From Bugula neritina (Eukaryota > Bryozoa > Gymnolaemata > Cheilostomatida > Bugulidae): a stretch of DNA of 64,000 nucleotides. Positions within the stretch are counted from its first letter, which is position 1. Every line of letters starts with the position of its first letter. Made by a program: the position numbers and the translations under genes. This document shows positions 33,550 to 59,812 of this stretch, one piece after another. The notes below the pieces were generated by a model, which saw only the letters and a list, made by a program, of their open reading frames with translations, was not told where the DNA came from and searched no databases. Location: positions 5,171,733 to 5,235,732 of the forward strand of contig OZ037772.1 in NCBI GenBank assembly GCA_964035545.1, given 5' to 3'.

Positions 33550-34313
33550 AAATCACATATCTAAATTTACTCATTTGGTTGGTTTAGTTGAAAATATGAA
33601 TCATGAGAACTACATTTTAGTGTCTCCTTTTTGCTATTTTTGCTATTAAATTTAGATTAACTTCATGTAACATCTATGATTATTTTAATGAACTCTGCGA
33701 CTTATTTTTACAGTAAGATAAATTATGCAAATAGCATCAGTTCCTTCTTACATGACATGACATTGTGAAACCAGTTTTTCAGCTTAAACTTAAAGTGCTA
33801 ACTCCGAGTTGATCAAAAACCTACAATATTTTACTTTGAAGTACATTTCATTTTAAATCATCATATTATTGTGATAGATTTCCTCATGAGGTATACATAT
33901 GTGTGAGTGTGTATGCATTCTCTTATGTTTGTGTGTTAAATATGTTACAACACCAAGTTTCAATGTAGTTGACAGAAAACATTGTAGTTTTTTTATTATA
34001 TGGATGTTATCTATACTATACTAATCTTTAAGTACTAGAAGTACCATTTTAATCTTTAGAATTGAATTAATATATTATATGTTTGTAATTTCACAGTTTT
34101 CATAAAAAGTTTGATTCAACATTTGATTTCAATTGTTAACAGAATGCTGTGCTGGTAATATTCACTATTGTACTAGATTTGTATAATAATATATGCTTTT
34201 ATTGCATCATTTGATTTTTTCTCACCAATTGTTTGAAATTCTTTACACTACAAAATGCTTAGATTATTAAATAAAATGTTGTGTAATGCGCTACAAGTGT
34301 GGTTTTATTTTGG
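33550..34313 (+). other. Probable 3' untranslated region of the ankyrin gene
   Basis: AT-rich, no coding. An AATAAA lies at about 34267 (TTAAATAAAATGTTG) and is the most likely distal poly(A) signal before the LINE begins. The last 175 bp recur at 40697-40893. Confidence 0.4.
34137..34313 (+). repeat. Direct repeat flanking the transposon nest, left copy
   Basis: TGTTAACAGAATGCTGTG through TAAATAAAATGTTG to TGGTTTCTC corresponds to 40697-40893 with about 20-25% divergence and some indels. It bounds the LINE plus LTR nest on the left. Confidence 0.6.
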
Positions 34314-34749
34314 TTTCTCAAACGGTAATCAATCACTGTCTGGTTTAAGTCGCTTTTGTATGTATGGATCTTCTCATCAGCTTTAGTGAAAAATGTATTA
34401 GCAAGCTCCAAAACCCCATTTCTTGCATACTCTAGTATCTTCTCTCTACCATCATTCTTCCTGCCCACTGACTTTCCTCCATATCATCTTTCAAAGCCCT
34501 CTAGTCTATTTGTTCCAACATGTCCATTCAAATCACCCGCCAGTATCAGTTTTTCGGAAGCCGGGATGCGTGTAGTGATTCCTTCCAGTTGGTTCCAGAA
34601 TCGCTGCTTCTCCTCTTCACAACCTTGTTGGGTTGCATACACGGTCACTATGTCGTATGTCTTTTCAGGTGTTACTAATTTTGCTGCCATTATTCTACCA
34701 GACACTCTGTCAGTCACCATTACTTTATCTTTCCACTCCTTAGGCATAT
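34259..34749 (-). pseudogene. LINE APE-type endonuclease, 3' fragment
   Basis: Minus-strand frames 34747-34484 and 34468-34259 read VSGRIMAAKLVTPEKTYDIV, then YATQQGCEEEKQRFW, LILAGDLNGHVGTN, then ILEYARNGVLELANTFF and IHTYKSDLNQTVIDYRL. This is the middle to end of an apurinic-endonuclease-like domain of a non-LTR retrotransposon (often annotated craniofacial development protein 2-like). One frameshift near 34475 breaks it. The preceding part of the domain lies beyond the Gypsy insertion at 39922-40246. Confidence 0.75.
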
Positions 34750-35098
34750 TGTAATGGGATTACGTAGTATAACAATGGGGTTGTCCCCTCTTGTATGGGA
34801 ATACTTATAAAGTATGTTCTACTATCCAATCAGAGGGACCGGAAGGCAAGGTTCCGGTCAAGTGACTGTTCGCGGGTTAGCCAGCAGAAACCATGTGTTG
34901 TTGAGAGCAAGGACTCGTAGTAGTAACATGTGTTTGTAATTGATCAGTGTTGTATAATCGTTTGATGTGGTGTTATAATTATGTTTATCGAATTAAATAA
35001 AGGTTATCGTACGCAAGCCAGACTATTGATTGCTAGTTAAATTGACACTAAAATACGCATACAATCCACGCTTGATAATTGCGCTAAAACTCACAACA
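34750..35098 (+). repeat. 5' LTR of the Gypsy element
   Basis: 349 bp starting TGTAATGGGATTACG and ending AAACTCACAACA. Contains AATAAA within ATTAAATAAAGG near 34993, a probable poly(A) signal. Confidence 0.95.
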
Positions 35099-35133
35099 GT
35101 GGTGGCAGCGGTGGGATCTTTGCGTATATCAAG

Positions 35134-36055
35134 ATGACAGAAAGAGGCACAAAGCTACCCATTCGGAGGAATGAAGGTGAGGAAGATAACGTTGCTATAC
35201 CTATAGAACCAGAAGTGAGAGTGCATAAGGAATGTTATGAAAAGAAGTACCGGCTGAGGGTGCCCACCTTCTCAGGTGAGGAGTCGGTGGAGCAATTCGT
35301 TCAGGAATTCCAAGATGTAATGGCCGCCCAGAATAGCATTGCTCAAGCTCAGGATGGCACTGTCAGACAAAGCCAAGCCATACGGAGTGGGACCAGACAT
35401 CGACGGGATCTTTGCTTCCCTGCGGGCCCGTTTTGGTATCTCCGCTGTAGATGCACGGGCCCGTCTCCAAAGACTGCGGCGTAATCCTCACACGCCGCTA
35501 CAAGAGCACGCTACCACGGTCATGAGACTGGTGCAGATCGCGTTCCGCGATCTGCCTCAAGTAAACCGTGAGAGGTACACTTATGATGCCTTCGTGCAAT
35601 CCATCAACAACTTGGGACTCCATCACCAACTCCTGGCGAGGGGAGTCACCACGGTCGAAGGTGCACTCGCAGAAGGAGAGGCTTACCTTCTGGCGAGTCA
35701 GCTGCACCGGAACCGTGTGACTTCTCGTCAGGTAGACATGGAGCCCTCCGCTGCTCCTACCGCTCCCAACGCGAAAACTCCAGCGGTGGCCAAGGTGACG
35801 CAGATGACGGTAGCATCGAAGGTCGCACAAATGACCGACATGCTAGCCGAACTGGTCTCCGCCTTGGCTCCTCTCAGCCAGTTAGACACTACCCATGAGC
35901 TAGACGGGCCACAGGTACAGTCACCTGGTAGAGGACACCCCTCTTGCTGGGAGTGCGAAAGACCAGGACACTTCCAGAAACATTGTCCCCGAATTCAACC
36001 AGGGTTAAACTACGACGGCCCGCAAATGCTCCCACATCCGGCGGGCCGCCGATAA
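35134..36055 (+). pseudogene. Gypsy Gag, frameshifted
   Basis: 35134-35484 encodes the N-terminus (YRLRVPTFSGEESVEQFVQ). A frameshift near 35340 moves the capsid to 35339-36055 (FASLRARFGISAVDARARL, RDLPQVNRERYTYDAF, then LARGVTTVEGALAEGEAYL). A classical zinc knuckle CWECERPGHFQKHC lies near the end. The frame change is a single-base event within the capsid and not a typical programmed site, so Gag is probably broken in this copy. Confidence 0.75.
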
Positions 36056-36302
36056 ATTCCCAAGGGAGGACACAGTGGCATCCGCCACGCCGGACGTCTG
36101 TCCGACACCTCGCGGAACGGCCACCAGGACGGCAAGCAGGCTGTACAAGCCGCTCTCCGCCGGTGTTCTCAATGCCACTCTGCAACAGGTTCAACAAACG
36201 ACGGACTGCAGAGTCTGCGAGGGGAAAGGCCCAAACACCGCCACATCCTCGACAGCTGGTCCCCAGTCGTCGTCAGAAACCTAACCCCTCCACCAGGGCG
36301 AG

Positions 36303-36720
36303 GGAGATGAGGTCACCCAAGATACCACTACATCCCCACGAGAGCAGCCTGTTTCTACGAGGACAGATAGCCGGCAAGCCTGCCAAATTCCTGTTAGACA
36401 CGGGCTGCACCACCAACCACCATTCTTCGACACATTCAGCGCTCAGATCTGAAGCAGGTTGGGACCGTACAAAGGCGATCATGGCACTCTGGCAGACGGG
36501 TTGTGCATCCCCTTCTACGGTATTATTGAACTCCCTGGGAGCGTCTGTGACCAGACCATCCAGGAGAGGTTCATCGTCGGACAGCTCCAAGAGGACGCCA
36601 TCCTTGGGATGCCATTCTTACAACGACACGGATGTCGCATCGATTTTGGTAAATCTGCGATGTTTATGGGCGGCAGGGAGCTCGCCTGTGTCGATAAGTT
36701 TGGCCATCCTCTAACGGGAG
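36303..36720 (+). pseudogene. Gypsy aspartic protease, frameshifted
   Basis: The frame 35944-36714 holds LRGQIAGKPAKFLLDTGCTT, the active-site DTG. After a frameshift near 36440 the downstream frame 36459 gives LADGLCIPFYGIIELPG, then RFIVGQLQEDAILGMPFL, the flap-to-C-terminal part of a retroviral-type protease. The two halves lie in different frames, so no whole enzyme is made from this copy. Confidence 0.7.
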
Positions 36721-38158
36721 AAGAGCCGGTAGTACGTACCTGTACTATGCCCGGCCACTCCAGGGGCGCCGTCCACCGCCAGGTAGACGGTGACCTTACC
36801 TCCAGGACGGAAGTTGTAGAGAGCGCGCACCCAAGCGTCCCACCTGCCCGCAGCTCTAACCAGCTGACACGGAGAGGAAAGATCTCAGTGCCATGCCTCC
36901 ACTCCCCCTCGGAGACGGTGAACCTACCACCCACCTCTCCACCGAGCTGTACTCCTTCTGTTCAAGAAGGTAACAGCAGGCCATCGGGGGAAACCGCGCT
37001 GAGAAGTCTTCTAGAGAGCCTGTCTCTAGGGCAGAGGACTGCCTCACCCCACGCCCCGCACAGCCCGGAGACTCGTGGGGGAGAATCAGACGGTTGTGTA
37101 GATAACAAGAAGCGCCAAGAGACGGCCACGTTACTACACAAAACCGAGGCTGCACCTCACCTTGGGGACCCTGACATGCCCCCAGAGATGGCACAGGACC
37201 TCCACGCCGAACCCGTCTCAATCAATAGCGTCAAGGAGCTACGACACCTACAAGAACATCTTCCGGGAGTGGTAGCCGACGTCTATCAAATAAAACGGGA
37301 AGGGCGACGACCCAGTGACAAACAGCGGAAGCTGGGCTGCGCCAAGTGGCAGCTGTACTGCCGACATTGGAACGCACTGCAAATCAGGGCCGGATGGTCT
37401 ATTGACCATATCTTTGGCCGCTAACCACTACCAGCCAGACCAAGAGAGGACCCTCTGTCCTGCCGCCATCCGCCGGGCATTGATAGAAGAGGTACACCAA
37501 CAGGCTCACGGGGGAGCCCAACAGGTGCTCACCAAACTACAACTCTGGTGGTATTGGCCTAACATGGAGCGTGAAGTACGGCGCAGAATTAGGCAGTGCC
37601 GAGTCTGCCGGGCCAGTAAACACGGCCGCCCTCCTAAGAAGGGGGGGGCGGCGAAGGCAAAATGCAGAGAGGCCCGGGCAGACGGAGACTGCTGACCTGG
37701 TCGACAAAACGCCCAGGATGCAACCCAAAGTTGTGGCGAGGCAGGAAAAGCCACACCCGTTCAGGGAAGTGCGCTCATCGCCTTCAGCGTCCAAGCTGCC
37801 GCCACCATTTCCTAGGTCAGAAACCGACCTGGAAGTGCAAAACCCCCCCACGGGAGAGGCTCTGTACGGAGATGCTGGGGAAGCTCCATTTGTCACAAAC
37901 TGGCTGGAAGCACCACCCAGGAGACGTGACCGTCCACGGGTGAGTAAACCGCCTTGGTTGGGGACGACACCCCGAAAACGGTGTTCTAGGCAAACCCCCG
38001 CGTACCTCAAGGACTTACCACGTGCCGTTCAGGGCGCGGTCAAACGTCCTAACAGGTACCTACGGGGAAGAAGGCAAAACATGGGAGTTATGAACACCAC
38101 GGGAATATCAACTTTTGCCTCGGCGGAATCTCAAAAGAGCTTAATACGCCGGAAGTAA
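36721..38158 (+). pseudogene. Gypsy pol remnant with integrase zinc-binding domain
   Basis: 36721-37424 encodes a low-complexity linker and VVADVYQIKREGRRPSDKQR, resembling the segment just before integrase. The frame 37315-37695 then gives IEEVHQQAHGGAQQVLTKL, WWYWPNMEREV and CRVCRASKHG, the HHCC zinc-binding domain of Gypsy integrases. A frame change near 37400 separates them. The catalytic DDE core is absent. The frame 37571-38158 ends with a basic Pro-rich tail (RDRPRVSKPPWLGTTPRK) like the end of Gypsy Pol. Reverse transcriptase and RNase H have been deleted upstream. Confidence 0.65.
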
Positions 38159-38377
38159 TAAGTCCTAGCCACGTTTCACAACCACGCTGCTCGCTCTTCT
38201 ATCGCATTGATACAGCTCTGAGTAGACGTACGTAGAAATCATAAACATACCACTCTCGTTCACAATGGCTTGCCAAGAATCGAGAGGTGAGTTAGTTATG
38301 TTTTTGGTACGAGGACTAAACTGTATTAATCAGCTTTACTGTAACAGAATAAGCTGGAGACTCGGTAATAATTTTTA

Positions 38378-39293
38378 GTGGTGGAAACTCACATTGACTC
38401 TAAGACTGAACAGTCTGTCACAGCAGTGTGTGTTTTCGATCAACTATTCGTTAACTGAGTCTCACGAGTATCTAATTGAGTTAAGTACCCACCAGGCTGT
38501 ATACGCCGGTCGTACTCAGTGTACCCTCTTTACGCTGTTATACTCTTACAGATCACACTCAATCGACCAACTTCGGGTCACAAGATCTACCCCCCTCTCC
38601 TCCTTGGATAACGGACCGAAAACAGACAACGAACTGCCCGTGGCACTGCGCCGAAGACATAAATGGGTGTCACGACGGACGGAGCGACAAATTGAAGAAG
38701 CCTGGGGACCAATTGGCTCACAACGAACCTGCCACGTGTGTTATGAGGAGCTTCCCTCACACCAAGGACTGCGGCTGCATGTGAATGTACACTTCTTACT
38801 ACGCTTCTGTCCGTGCGGATTTCACGACGTATACCCATACCTTATCGTGGCACATATGATGGACTGTTTCGCAGGCAAAGGCTATGTAGTGGACGCGGAC
38901 AATTACGATCAATACCTAGAAGCGGTCAAACCAGTGGTTAAGAAGGCTTTAACCTGGGCCGCATTATCCTCCGGGTTTTATACAATGCTAACAGCCGCCC
39001 GTCAGAAATCCCCTATGGTAAAAACGGTCGCTGCAATCATACCCCGGCCAGACAACACCCCCATGGAAGCATCAGATTCTCCAGGAGAAGCGACGCCAAC
39101 TCCAACCAGGCCTAACCGACTAGCAACCGTCGAGGTAGGACTCCTACGACTGCAGGATGAATTTACCCAATTGGCCCCCGACTTACTCAGCACTACAATG
39201 AGCCTTAGTGAACTGAAGGGCTCAGTGGGATGCCTTAAGCGTAGACTACGTGCACGGCAAGCACGACACTGGACTCAGTCCCTGCAAAACTAG
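38378..39293 (+). CDS. Third ORF of the Gypsy element, C2H2-like zinc-finger protein
   Basis: An uninterrupted frame of about 300 codons lies between pol and the 3' LTR. It contains CHVCYEELPSHQGLRLHVNVH, two residues longer after a gap than a plain C2H2 finger, followed by CPCGFHDVYPYLIVAHMMDC, a second Cys/His finger-like unit. The C-terminus (LSELKGSVGCLKRRLRARQA) is helical and basic. No membrane segment, so it is not an envelope protein. No ATG precedes the fingers in this frame, but an acceptor TAATTTTTAG lies at 38368-38377, so expression may need splicing from an upstream leader such as ATGGCTTGCCAAGAATCGAG at 38264 (donor GTGAGT at 38287; phase does not fit simply). Confidence 0.55.
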
Positions 39294-39574
39294 GAGCTGG
39301 AAGTTGACAATTCTACCCCGCATATCCTCAGGGTACTACATTGTGATCGTGTAAATGCTTGATCTGCCAACAACCGATCTGTGTGACGATCCAGGTCTCT
39401 CTCTCTGTAGCTGGCCAGCTGTGTGTCGGCCGTCTGGTTATCTTACTTATATATATGTCGTACGTTTGATATTTCTCTTCTTTTTCTTTGTGGATTTTCC
39501 TTACCTATGTCATTTTTGCATTATTATACTATTTTGCTTTATCAGAAAGTAGGGCTTTCTGCTGGTGGGGGTGG

Positions 39575-39921
39575 TGTAATGGGATTACGTAGTATAATAA
39601 TGGGGTCGTCCCCTCTTTATGGGAATACTTATAAACTATGTTCTACTATCCAATCAGAGGGTTCGGAAGGCAAGGTTCCGGTCAAGTGACTGTTCGCGGG
39701 TTAGCCAGCAGAAACCATGTGTTGTTGAGAGCAAGAACTCGTAGTAGTAACATGTGTTTGTAATTGATCAGTGTTGTATAATCGTTTGATGTGGTGTTAT
39801 AATTATGTTTATCGAATTAAATAAAGGTTATCGTACGCAAGCCAGACTATTGATTGCTAGTTAAATTGACACTAAATACGCATACAATTCACGCTTGATA
39901 ATTGTGCTAAAACTCACAACA
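39575..39921 (+). repeat. 3' LTR of the Gypsy element
   Basis: 347 bp matching the 5' LTR apart from about a dozen substitutions and small indels (for example CTCTTTATGGG for CTCTTGTATGGG). Preceded by a G-rich polypurine tract. Confidence 0.95.
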
Positions 39922-39925
39922 ATAT

Positions 39926-40246
39926 TGCAACTCCATTTCTCGATCTTCCACCTCCACTATAATATAGTTTAGAACCAATTCCAATGTTTCTCACCTTCCT
40001 CCTAATTTACTATCTGTCCATCACATTTCCTGGAATGCATAGTATGTGTATTTTTCTTCTATTCGTCATATCTGCTACCCCTCTACTTTTCCCGTTAGGG
40101 TCCCTATATAAATTGAGGGATGCCAGTCTCAACTTTGTTTGACTCGCTGATTTTCTTTTCACAGCGTCAATGCATGAGTGCCGCTGTGCATCGCTTCCGG
40201 GGTATACCAAGACATTAACTGTCTCTGTTCTGACTGTCTCCGGCAT
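39926..40246 (-). pseudogene. LINE APE-type endonuclease, 5' fragment
   Basis: Minus-strand frame with TKLRLASLNLYRDPNGKSRG, then VADMTNRRKIHILCI, the N-terminal block of the same endonuclease class whose remainder is at 34259-34749. The Gypsy element at 34750-39921 separates the two parts. Upstream residues (MPETVRTETVNVLVYPG) are not recognised. Decayed; no reverse transcriptase follows. Confidence 0.65.
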
Positions 40247-40344
40247 AATTGTTTTATTATTTATGCTCTTCCTGAGTTCTAACTTCTGTGTTTACTCGCG
40301 GGCATGAGACCGGCTGTCTGCTCCGCTAGTTTGCTGAGTCTTTA

Positions 40345-40600
40345 GGCCACATGTCAATATTATTTATATTATGTTAATGTTGTCTATATTATGTCAATAT
40401 TATTTATATTACGCGAATATTATCTATCTATATTATGTAAATATCATCTATGTTATATAAATATTATTTATATTATGTTAATGATATCTATATTATGTTA
40501 TTTATTATCTATATTATGTTGATATTATCTATACTATGTGGATATTATCTATATTATGTAGATGTTATCCATGTTATAAAGATGTTAAATTACACTATTG
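40345..40600 (+). repeat. AT-rich minisatellite
   Basis: Repeats of ATATTATCTATATTATGTCA-like units of about 18-27 bp with many variants. Confidence 0.8.
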
Positions 40601-40696
40601 CAATATTAAATATTTTATTATTATATTATATTATACAATTAGTATTATACTATCTTGAACTAAAATAAGCATCACCCCTGTCTGTAAATTAAAATT

Positions 40697-40893
40697 CAAT
40701 TGTTAACAGAACGTTGTGTTATTGCTATTCACTATTGAACTAGATTTGCATAACAATATTTTTACAAGCTTTGCGTCATCATTGTTTAGAAAATTTCTCT
40801 AAATGACATTTCCTTTGATAAATAATTTTTTAATTAAATAAAATGTTGTATAATGCACTACACACGTGGTTTTATGTTGGTTTCTCTTGTGCT
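40697..40893 (+). repeat. Direct repeat flanking the transposon nest, right copy
   Basis: TGTTAACAGAACGTTGTG onward to AAATAAAATGTTG and TGGTTTCTC, matching 34137-34313 with divergence. It includes the same AATAAA. Confidence 0.6.
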
Positions 40894-42360
40894 CATACAC
40901 CATAGTGAGTCTAATTCAACATCAATCTGTAAGTCTCATCATATGTAGTATATATAATATATAGCCATGGTAAACCATATTATTTGCCTTTTTAATTTAA
41001 CTCTTCAGTTTTTCTGCAATTTACTAAACGGAAATGTATATATTATAGATGTTGCATGTGCACTTTAAATGAGTGGCACACATATTGATAAGCTAGTCCA
41101 CTAGTTAAATTGTCACTATATTATACAGCAGTACTACTAAAGATAAAGATGAAAGTAACCTTTTGATTATAGTGATTATAGATTCAGTGAGTATGGATAG
41201 TGGGTGGTTTGATTTTGCATCCACAATTCTGAACTGCAGTGTTAGGTATAATATTTATTAACCTCACAGTTTTGTTATTGTAAAATAATTGCCCCTATCG
41301 GGATTCGAACCACAGACCTCCGGCTTGCAAGCAGGCGCGCTAACCAATTACGCTACAGGGGCTTCGGGATTCCAACCAACAGGCATTGACCTTAAATGCT
41401 ATTTTTAATTATTTTCATTTTTGACGAGTTTATTATAGCTTTGGCCAAGTCAAAAACTATGACCATGTTTATTAGTCACATTTGGTTTAGAATTCAAGGT
41501 CTTAGCACACTTATAGGTTTCTATTTTTATGTCAAATAGGCTGTGGTTTTACTTTATATAAGAATCTCACCGCATTATTGTATGAGAGAATTTCTTGTGT
41601 GCATGATATTTGCTGCCTATCTTGCATTAGATGTACTTCCAAAGATGCAAAATGTAATGTTGCGCCTGGTAGTCTTGACGTAATGACTTGGTAACATTTA
41701 CAATTTCCAACTCAATAAAAGCATAATTTGTCTTATCTTATTTTTTTCAAAGTTTTATCTGAGCAAAGTAAATTTTCATTCATGTTCAGCATTTCATTAA
41801 TTCATTGACTCAATAGAGAACGAAAATTTCAAGAATGCAACAGGCATAATCACTGTTTACTATAAATTTTGTAACAATTTGGAAAAGAATATTAATAAAT
41901 AATTATCATCCAATAATCCTGTCCAATAAATTTTCTGTCATATGGGCTGTGATTTTATTCTATTAATAGTAGCTGTCCTCATGCATTAAAGAAAAAGTCC
42001 ATGCAGTATAATGTAAAGTATGAATCTACGCTATGTACTCATTATTCTCTTTTCTTGATATGATATGGTAGTACTGTGATGTTCTTTATGCTTCATTTGC
42101 TATGCTATCAATTACCACAGGTTGTAGGTTGGCTTCATTAGATTTGAGAGTGTACTGGTTTCAAAAAGCGTGTGTATTGTTGACCACTGAAGACATTAGT
42201 GACGTAAACCGTTGGGTTTATATAAAATAGTTTTAAAGTTGGTTTTGGAAAATAGCTGCCCGAGTAAGAGCTGCGCCATGCAAAATACAGAAAAGCATTA
42301 AATGGCTAAATTAGCTATAAAACTTCAATTAAAGTTGTAATGGTGTGTCTTTGCTGTTTA
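40894..42360. other. No gene seen, apart from one SINE
   Basis: AT-rich sequence with no recognisable exons; a tRNA-like SINE head lies at 41288-41362. A signal-peptide exon for the downstream receptor gene was looked for here and not found. Confidence 0.4.
41275..41365 (-). repeat. tRNA-derived SINE or tRNA pseudogene
   Basis: On the minus strand: GCCCCTGTAGCGTAATTGGT, then CCTGCTTGCAAGCCGG and B box GGTTCGAATCC. The acceptor stem (GCCCCTG with TAGGGGC) pairs well, but the T and anticodon stems have mismatches. The 3' tail AATTATTTTAC is shared with other SINE copies, so this is more likely a SINE than a functional tRNA. Confidence 0.6.
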
Positions 42361-42364
42361 TATA

Positions 42365-42475
42365 TTACTGTAGTGTTGAGTTTACCCAGTGGCCTCTGTG
42401 GTGTAATGGTAGCACACTTGCTTGCAAGCCAGAAGACTTGGGTTCGATTCCCAGTGGGGGCAATTATTTTACAAT
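42365..42475 (+). repeat. tRNA-derived SINE, well-preserved copy
   Basis: Leader TAGTGTTGAGTTTACCCAG, then GCCTCTGTGGTGTAATGGTA, TTGCTTGCAAGCC, B box GGTTCGATTCC, AGTGGGGGCA and a tail AATTATTTTACAATT. The anticodon stem does not pair. Confidence 0.7.
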
Positions 42476-42922
42476 TACTCTATGTAACAAAAGCTTTAGG
42501 TGCTCTTAGAATTTCCCAAAATTTACTCTGCTAAATTCTAGCCAATAATAAATCAAAAAAATAGCAATAAATTTGCATTAAGCAATGGCTAATGATCTAT
42601 GTAGCTATATATAATAGATAAATGACAATCAACGCAATCAACTTTTTCTTTCTTTATGATGTTATAACTATAATATTATAGCTACTGGAGAAATTTTAAT
42701 CTAAATTAAGCTGTTTATACTTTAAAATACTTAATTGAACGAGAATTATTATTTATTGCTTAGAATTTAGATATTGTAACTTACTGGCTGACTTGCTCCT
42801 ATAAATTTGGAATTTTTAGACTCTCAAATTTGAAATTTGGGATGCATAATGAGCTATGGAACTTTATAATACATGTATATATAGATATGAATAACAAAAA
42901 CATATAAGCATATTATTACTAA

Positions 42923-43266
42923 GCCTAGGGCCACACGGTGCGTATTTTCGCATGCAAAAATTGAAATCACAAGTAGCAAAGGTGTCCACTGTAACATCAG
43001 TGGTGCGTGATAAATAAAGCTTTCATTTTTAAATCGCACTCGCTTTCAATAAAATGCAATTTACTGGAATGTAGCACTAAAATAAAGAAATTGGGCTCGC
43101 TGAATAACTAACAGCCAATTAGGTGACGACGACAGAGACGATTCGCACTTGCGTTGAAAGTGCTGAGCGACAAATGCGAATGTTTTCTCAATGCGCACAG
43201 TGAACACCTTTGCCACTTGTGATTTCAATTTTCGCATGCAAAAATACGCACCGTGTGGCCCTAGGC
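42923..43266. mobile_element. PIF/Harbinger-like MITE, copy 2
   Basis: 344 bp with GCCTAGGGCCACACGGTGCG and its inverse at the ends, flanked by TAA on both sides. Internal sequence is inverted relative to copy 1. Confidence 0.85.
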
Positions 43267-43941
43267 TAATGTAATTACATCCTGGATTTTTAGTAGCTAA
43301 AATATACTCATAAAATCGGATCTATATTTACCACTGTTTATATTTTATAATACTCAAGAGGAGAACTTTCATAGCTTAAAATAGTGTAACTTACTGGCTG
43401 AACATAAGTTGGTCGTGATGCTTCTGAAATTTTTTCGAAACGTTCTATTGGCAACTCTGAGTTGGGTGTGAATGAGTGCAGCAGTTTAAGTGTCTCACAT
43501 TTGGAGTTGAGGAAGTAAGTTCAGAACTCTTATTTACTACACTGAATAACCCCCAACTGGGAGCTGCTTATATGAATTTGAGAACTTCAAATCAGCATAA
43601 CCAGGGATCCAACCAAATAGCTATCCAACTGTGCAAATGAGCTAATCAAGCCCCTCCCGCCAACCAACACAGATTGGTTCCTAGTATAGTACTAGTATAG
43701 CTTTATGTGTGTATATTATCTTCTATCTTTCAGACACATCATTATAAGTATATGGTGTACTTTATTTAGGCATGCTTCTTTATACCGCGTCAAATTCTGA
43801 ATTATTTGTTGATGAGTTTCAATGAAACCTAAACATTAACTTTGAAAGCCAAAATAGGCCAAGAAGCTGGTAAATTGTACTATATGGCTTCAAAATAGTA
43901 TAATTTAGGAGGTAAATACTTGCATTTGACCTAAAAGCTAT

Positions 43942-44104
43942 ACACTGCGTTTCCATTACTCCAAATTACGAGGATGAATGCTAGCTCCACATTGAATATG
44001 TAGTTGGAATTTACATTCTTATGGCTGGGGTTTTATTCATGCAACTGTTCCCTAACAGCGATTAAAAACTCCATTTGCTTAATGGAAGCTTGGAAACGCA
44101 GCGA
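43942..44104. mobile_element. Small MITE with CACTGCGTTTCCAT termini, copy 3
   Basis: Left end ACACTGCGTTTCCATTAC, right end AGCTTGGAAACGCAGCG. It lies 45 bp upstream of the first recognised receptor exon. Confidence 0.6.
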
Positions 44105-44148
44105 TAAAGTACTATTTGCAGCTTCATAATAGTAGCATGCATGTTTAG

Positions 44149-59812
<15,664 letters not shown>

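Larger units (their letters stand above)
34750..39921 (+). mobile_element. Non-autonomous Ty3/Gypsy-type LTR retrotransposon
   Basis: 5.2-kb element flanked by ATAT target duplications (34746-34749 and 39922-39925), with TG...CA LTRs about 97% identical (about a dozen differences in 348 bp). A GGTGGCAGCGGTGGGA primer-site block follows the left LTR and a GGTGGGGGTGG tract precedes the right LTR. The internal region is clearly more GC-rich than the surrounding DNA. It has frameshifted gag and protease, an integrase zinc-binding remnant and a third ORF, but no reverse transcriptase, RNase H or integrase core. It sits inside a minus-strand LINE. Confidence 0.9.

Noticed and set aside
38264-38287. 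Mini-exon ATGGCTTGCCAAGAATCGAG joined to the zinc-finger ORF
   Set aside because: Its phase 1 end does not fit the phase 0 acceptor at 38377; using it shifts into a frame with an early stop.
39355-39552. Short hydrophobic frame before the Gypsy 3' LTR as an envelope protein
   Set aside because: Only 65 codons, no signal peptide or cleavage site, and it lies over pyrimidine-rich DNA that encodes Phe and Leu by composition.
41288-41362. Functional tRNA gene on the minus strand
   Set aside because: Acceptor stem pairs well but anticodon and T stems have mismatches, and the 3' flank matches the SINE tail of other copies.
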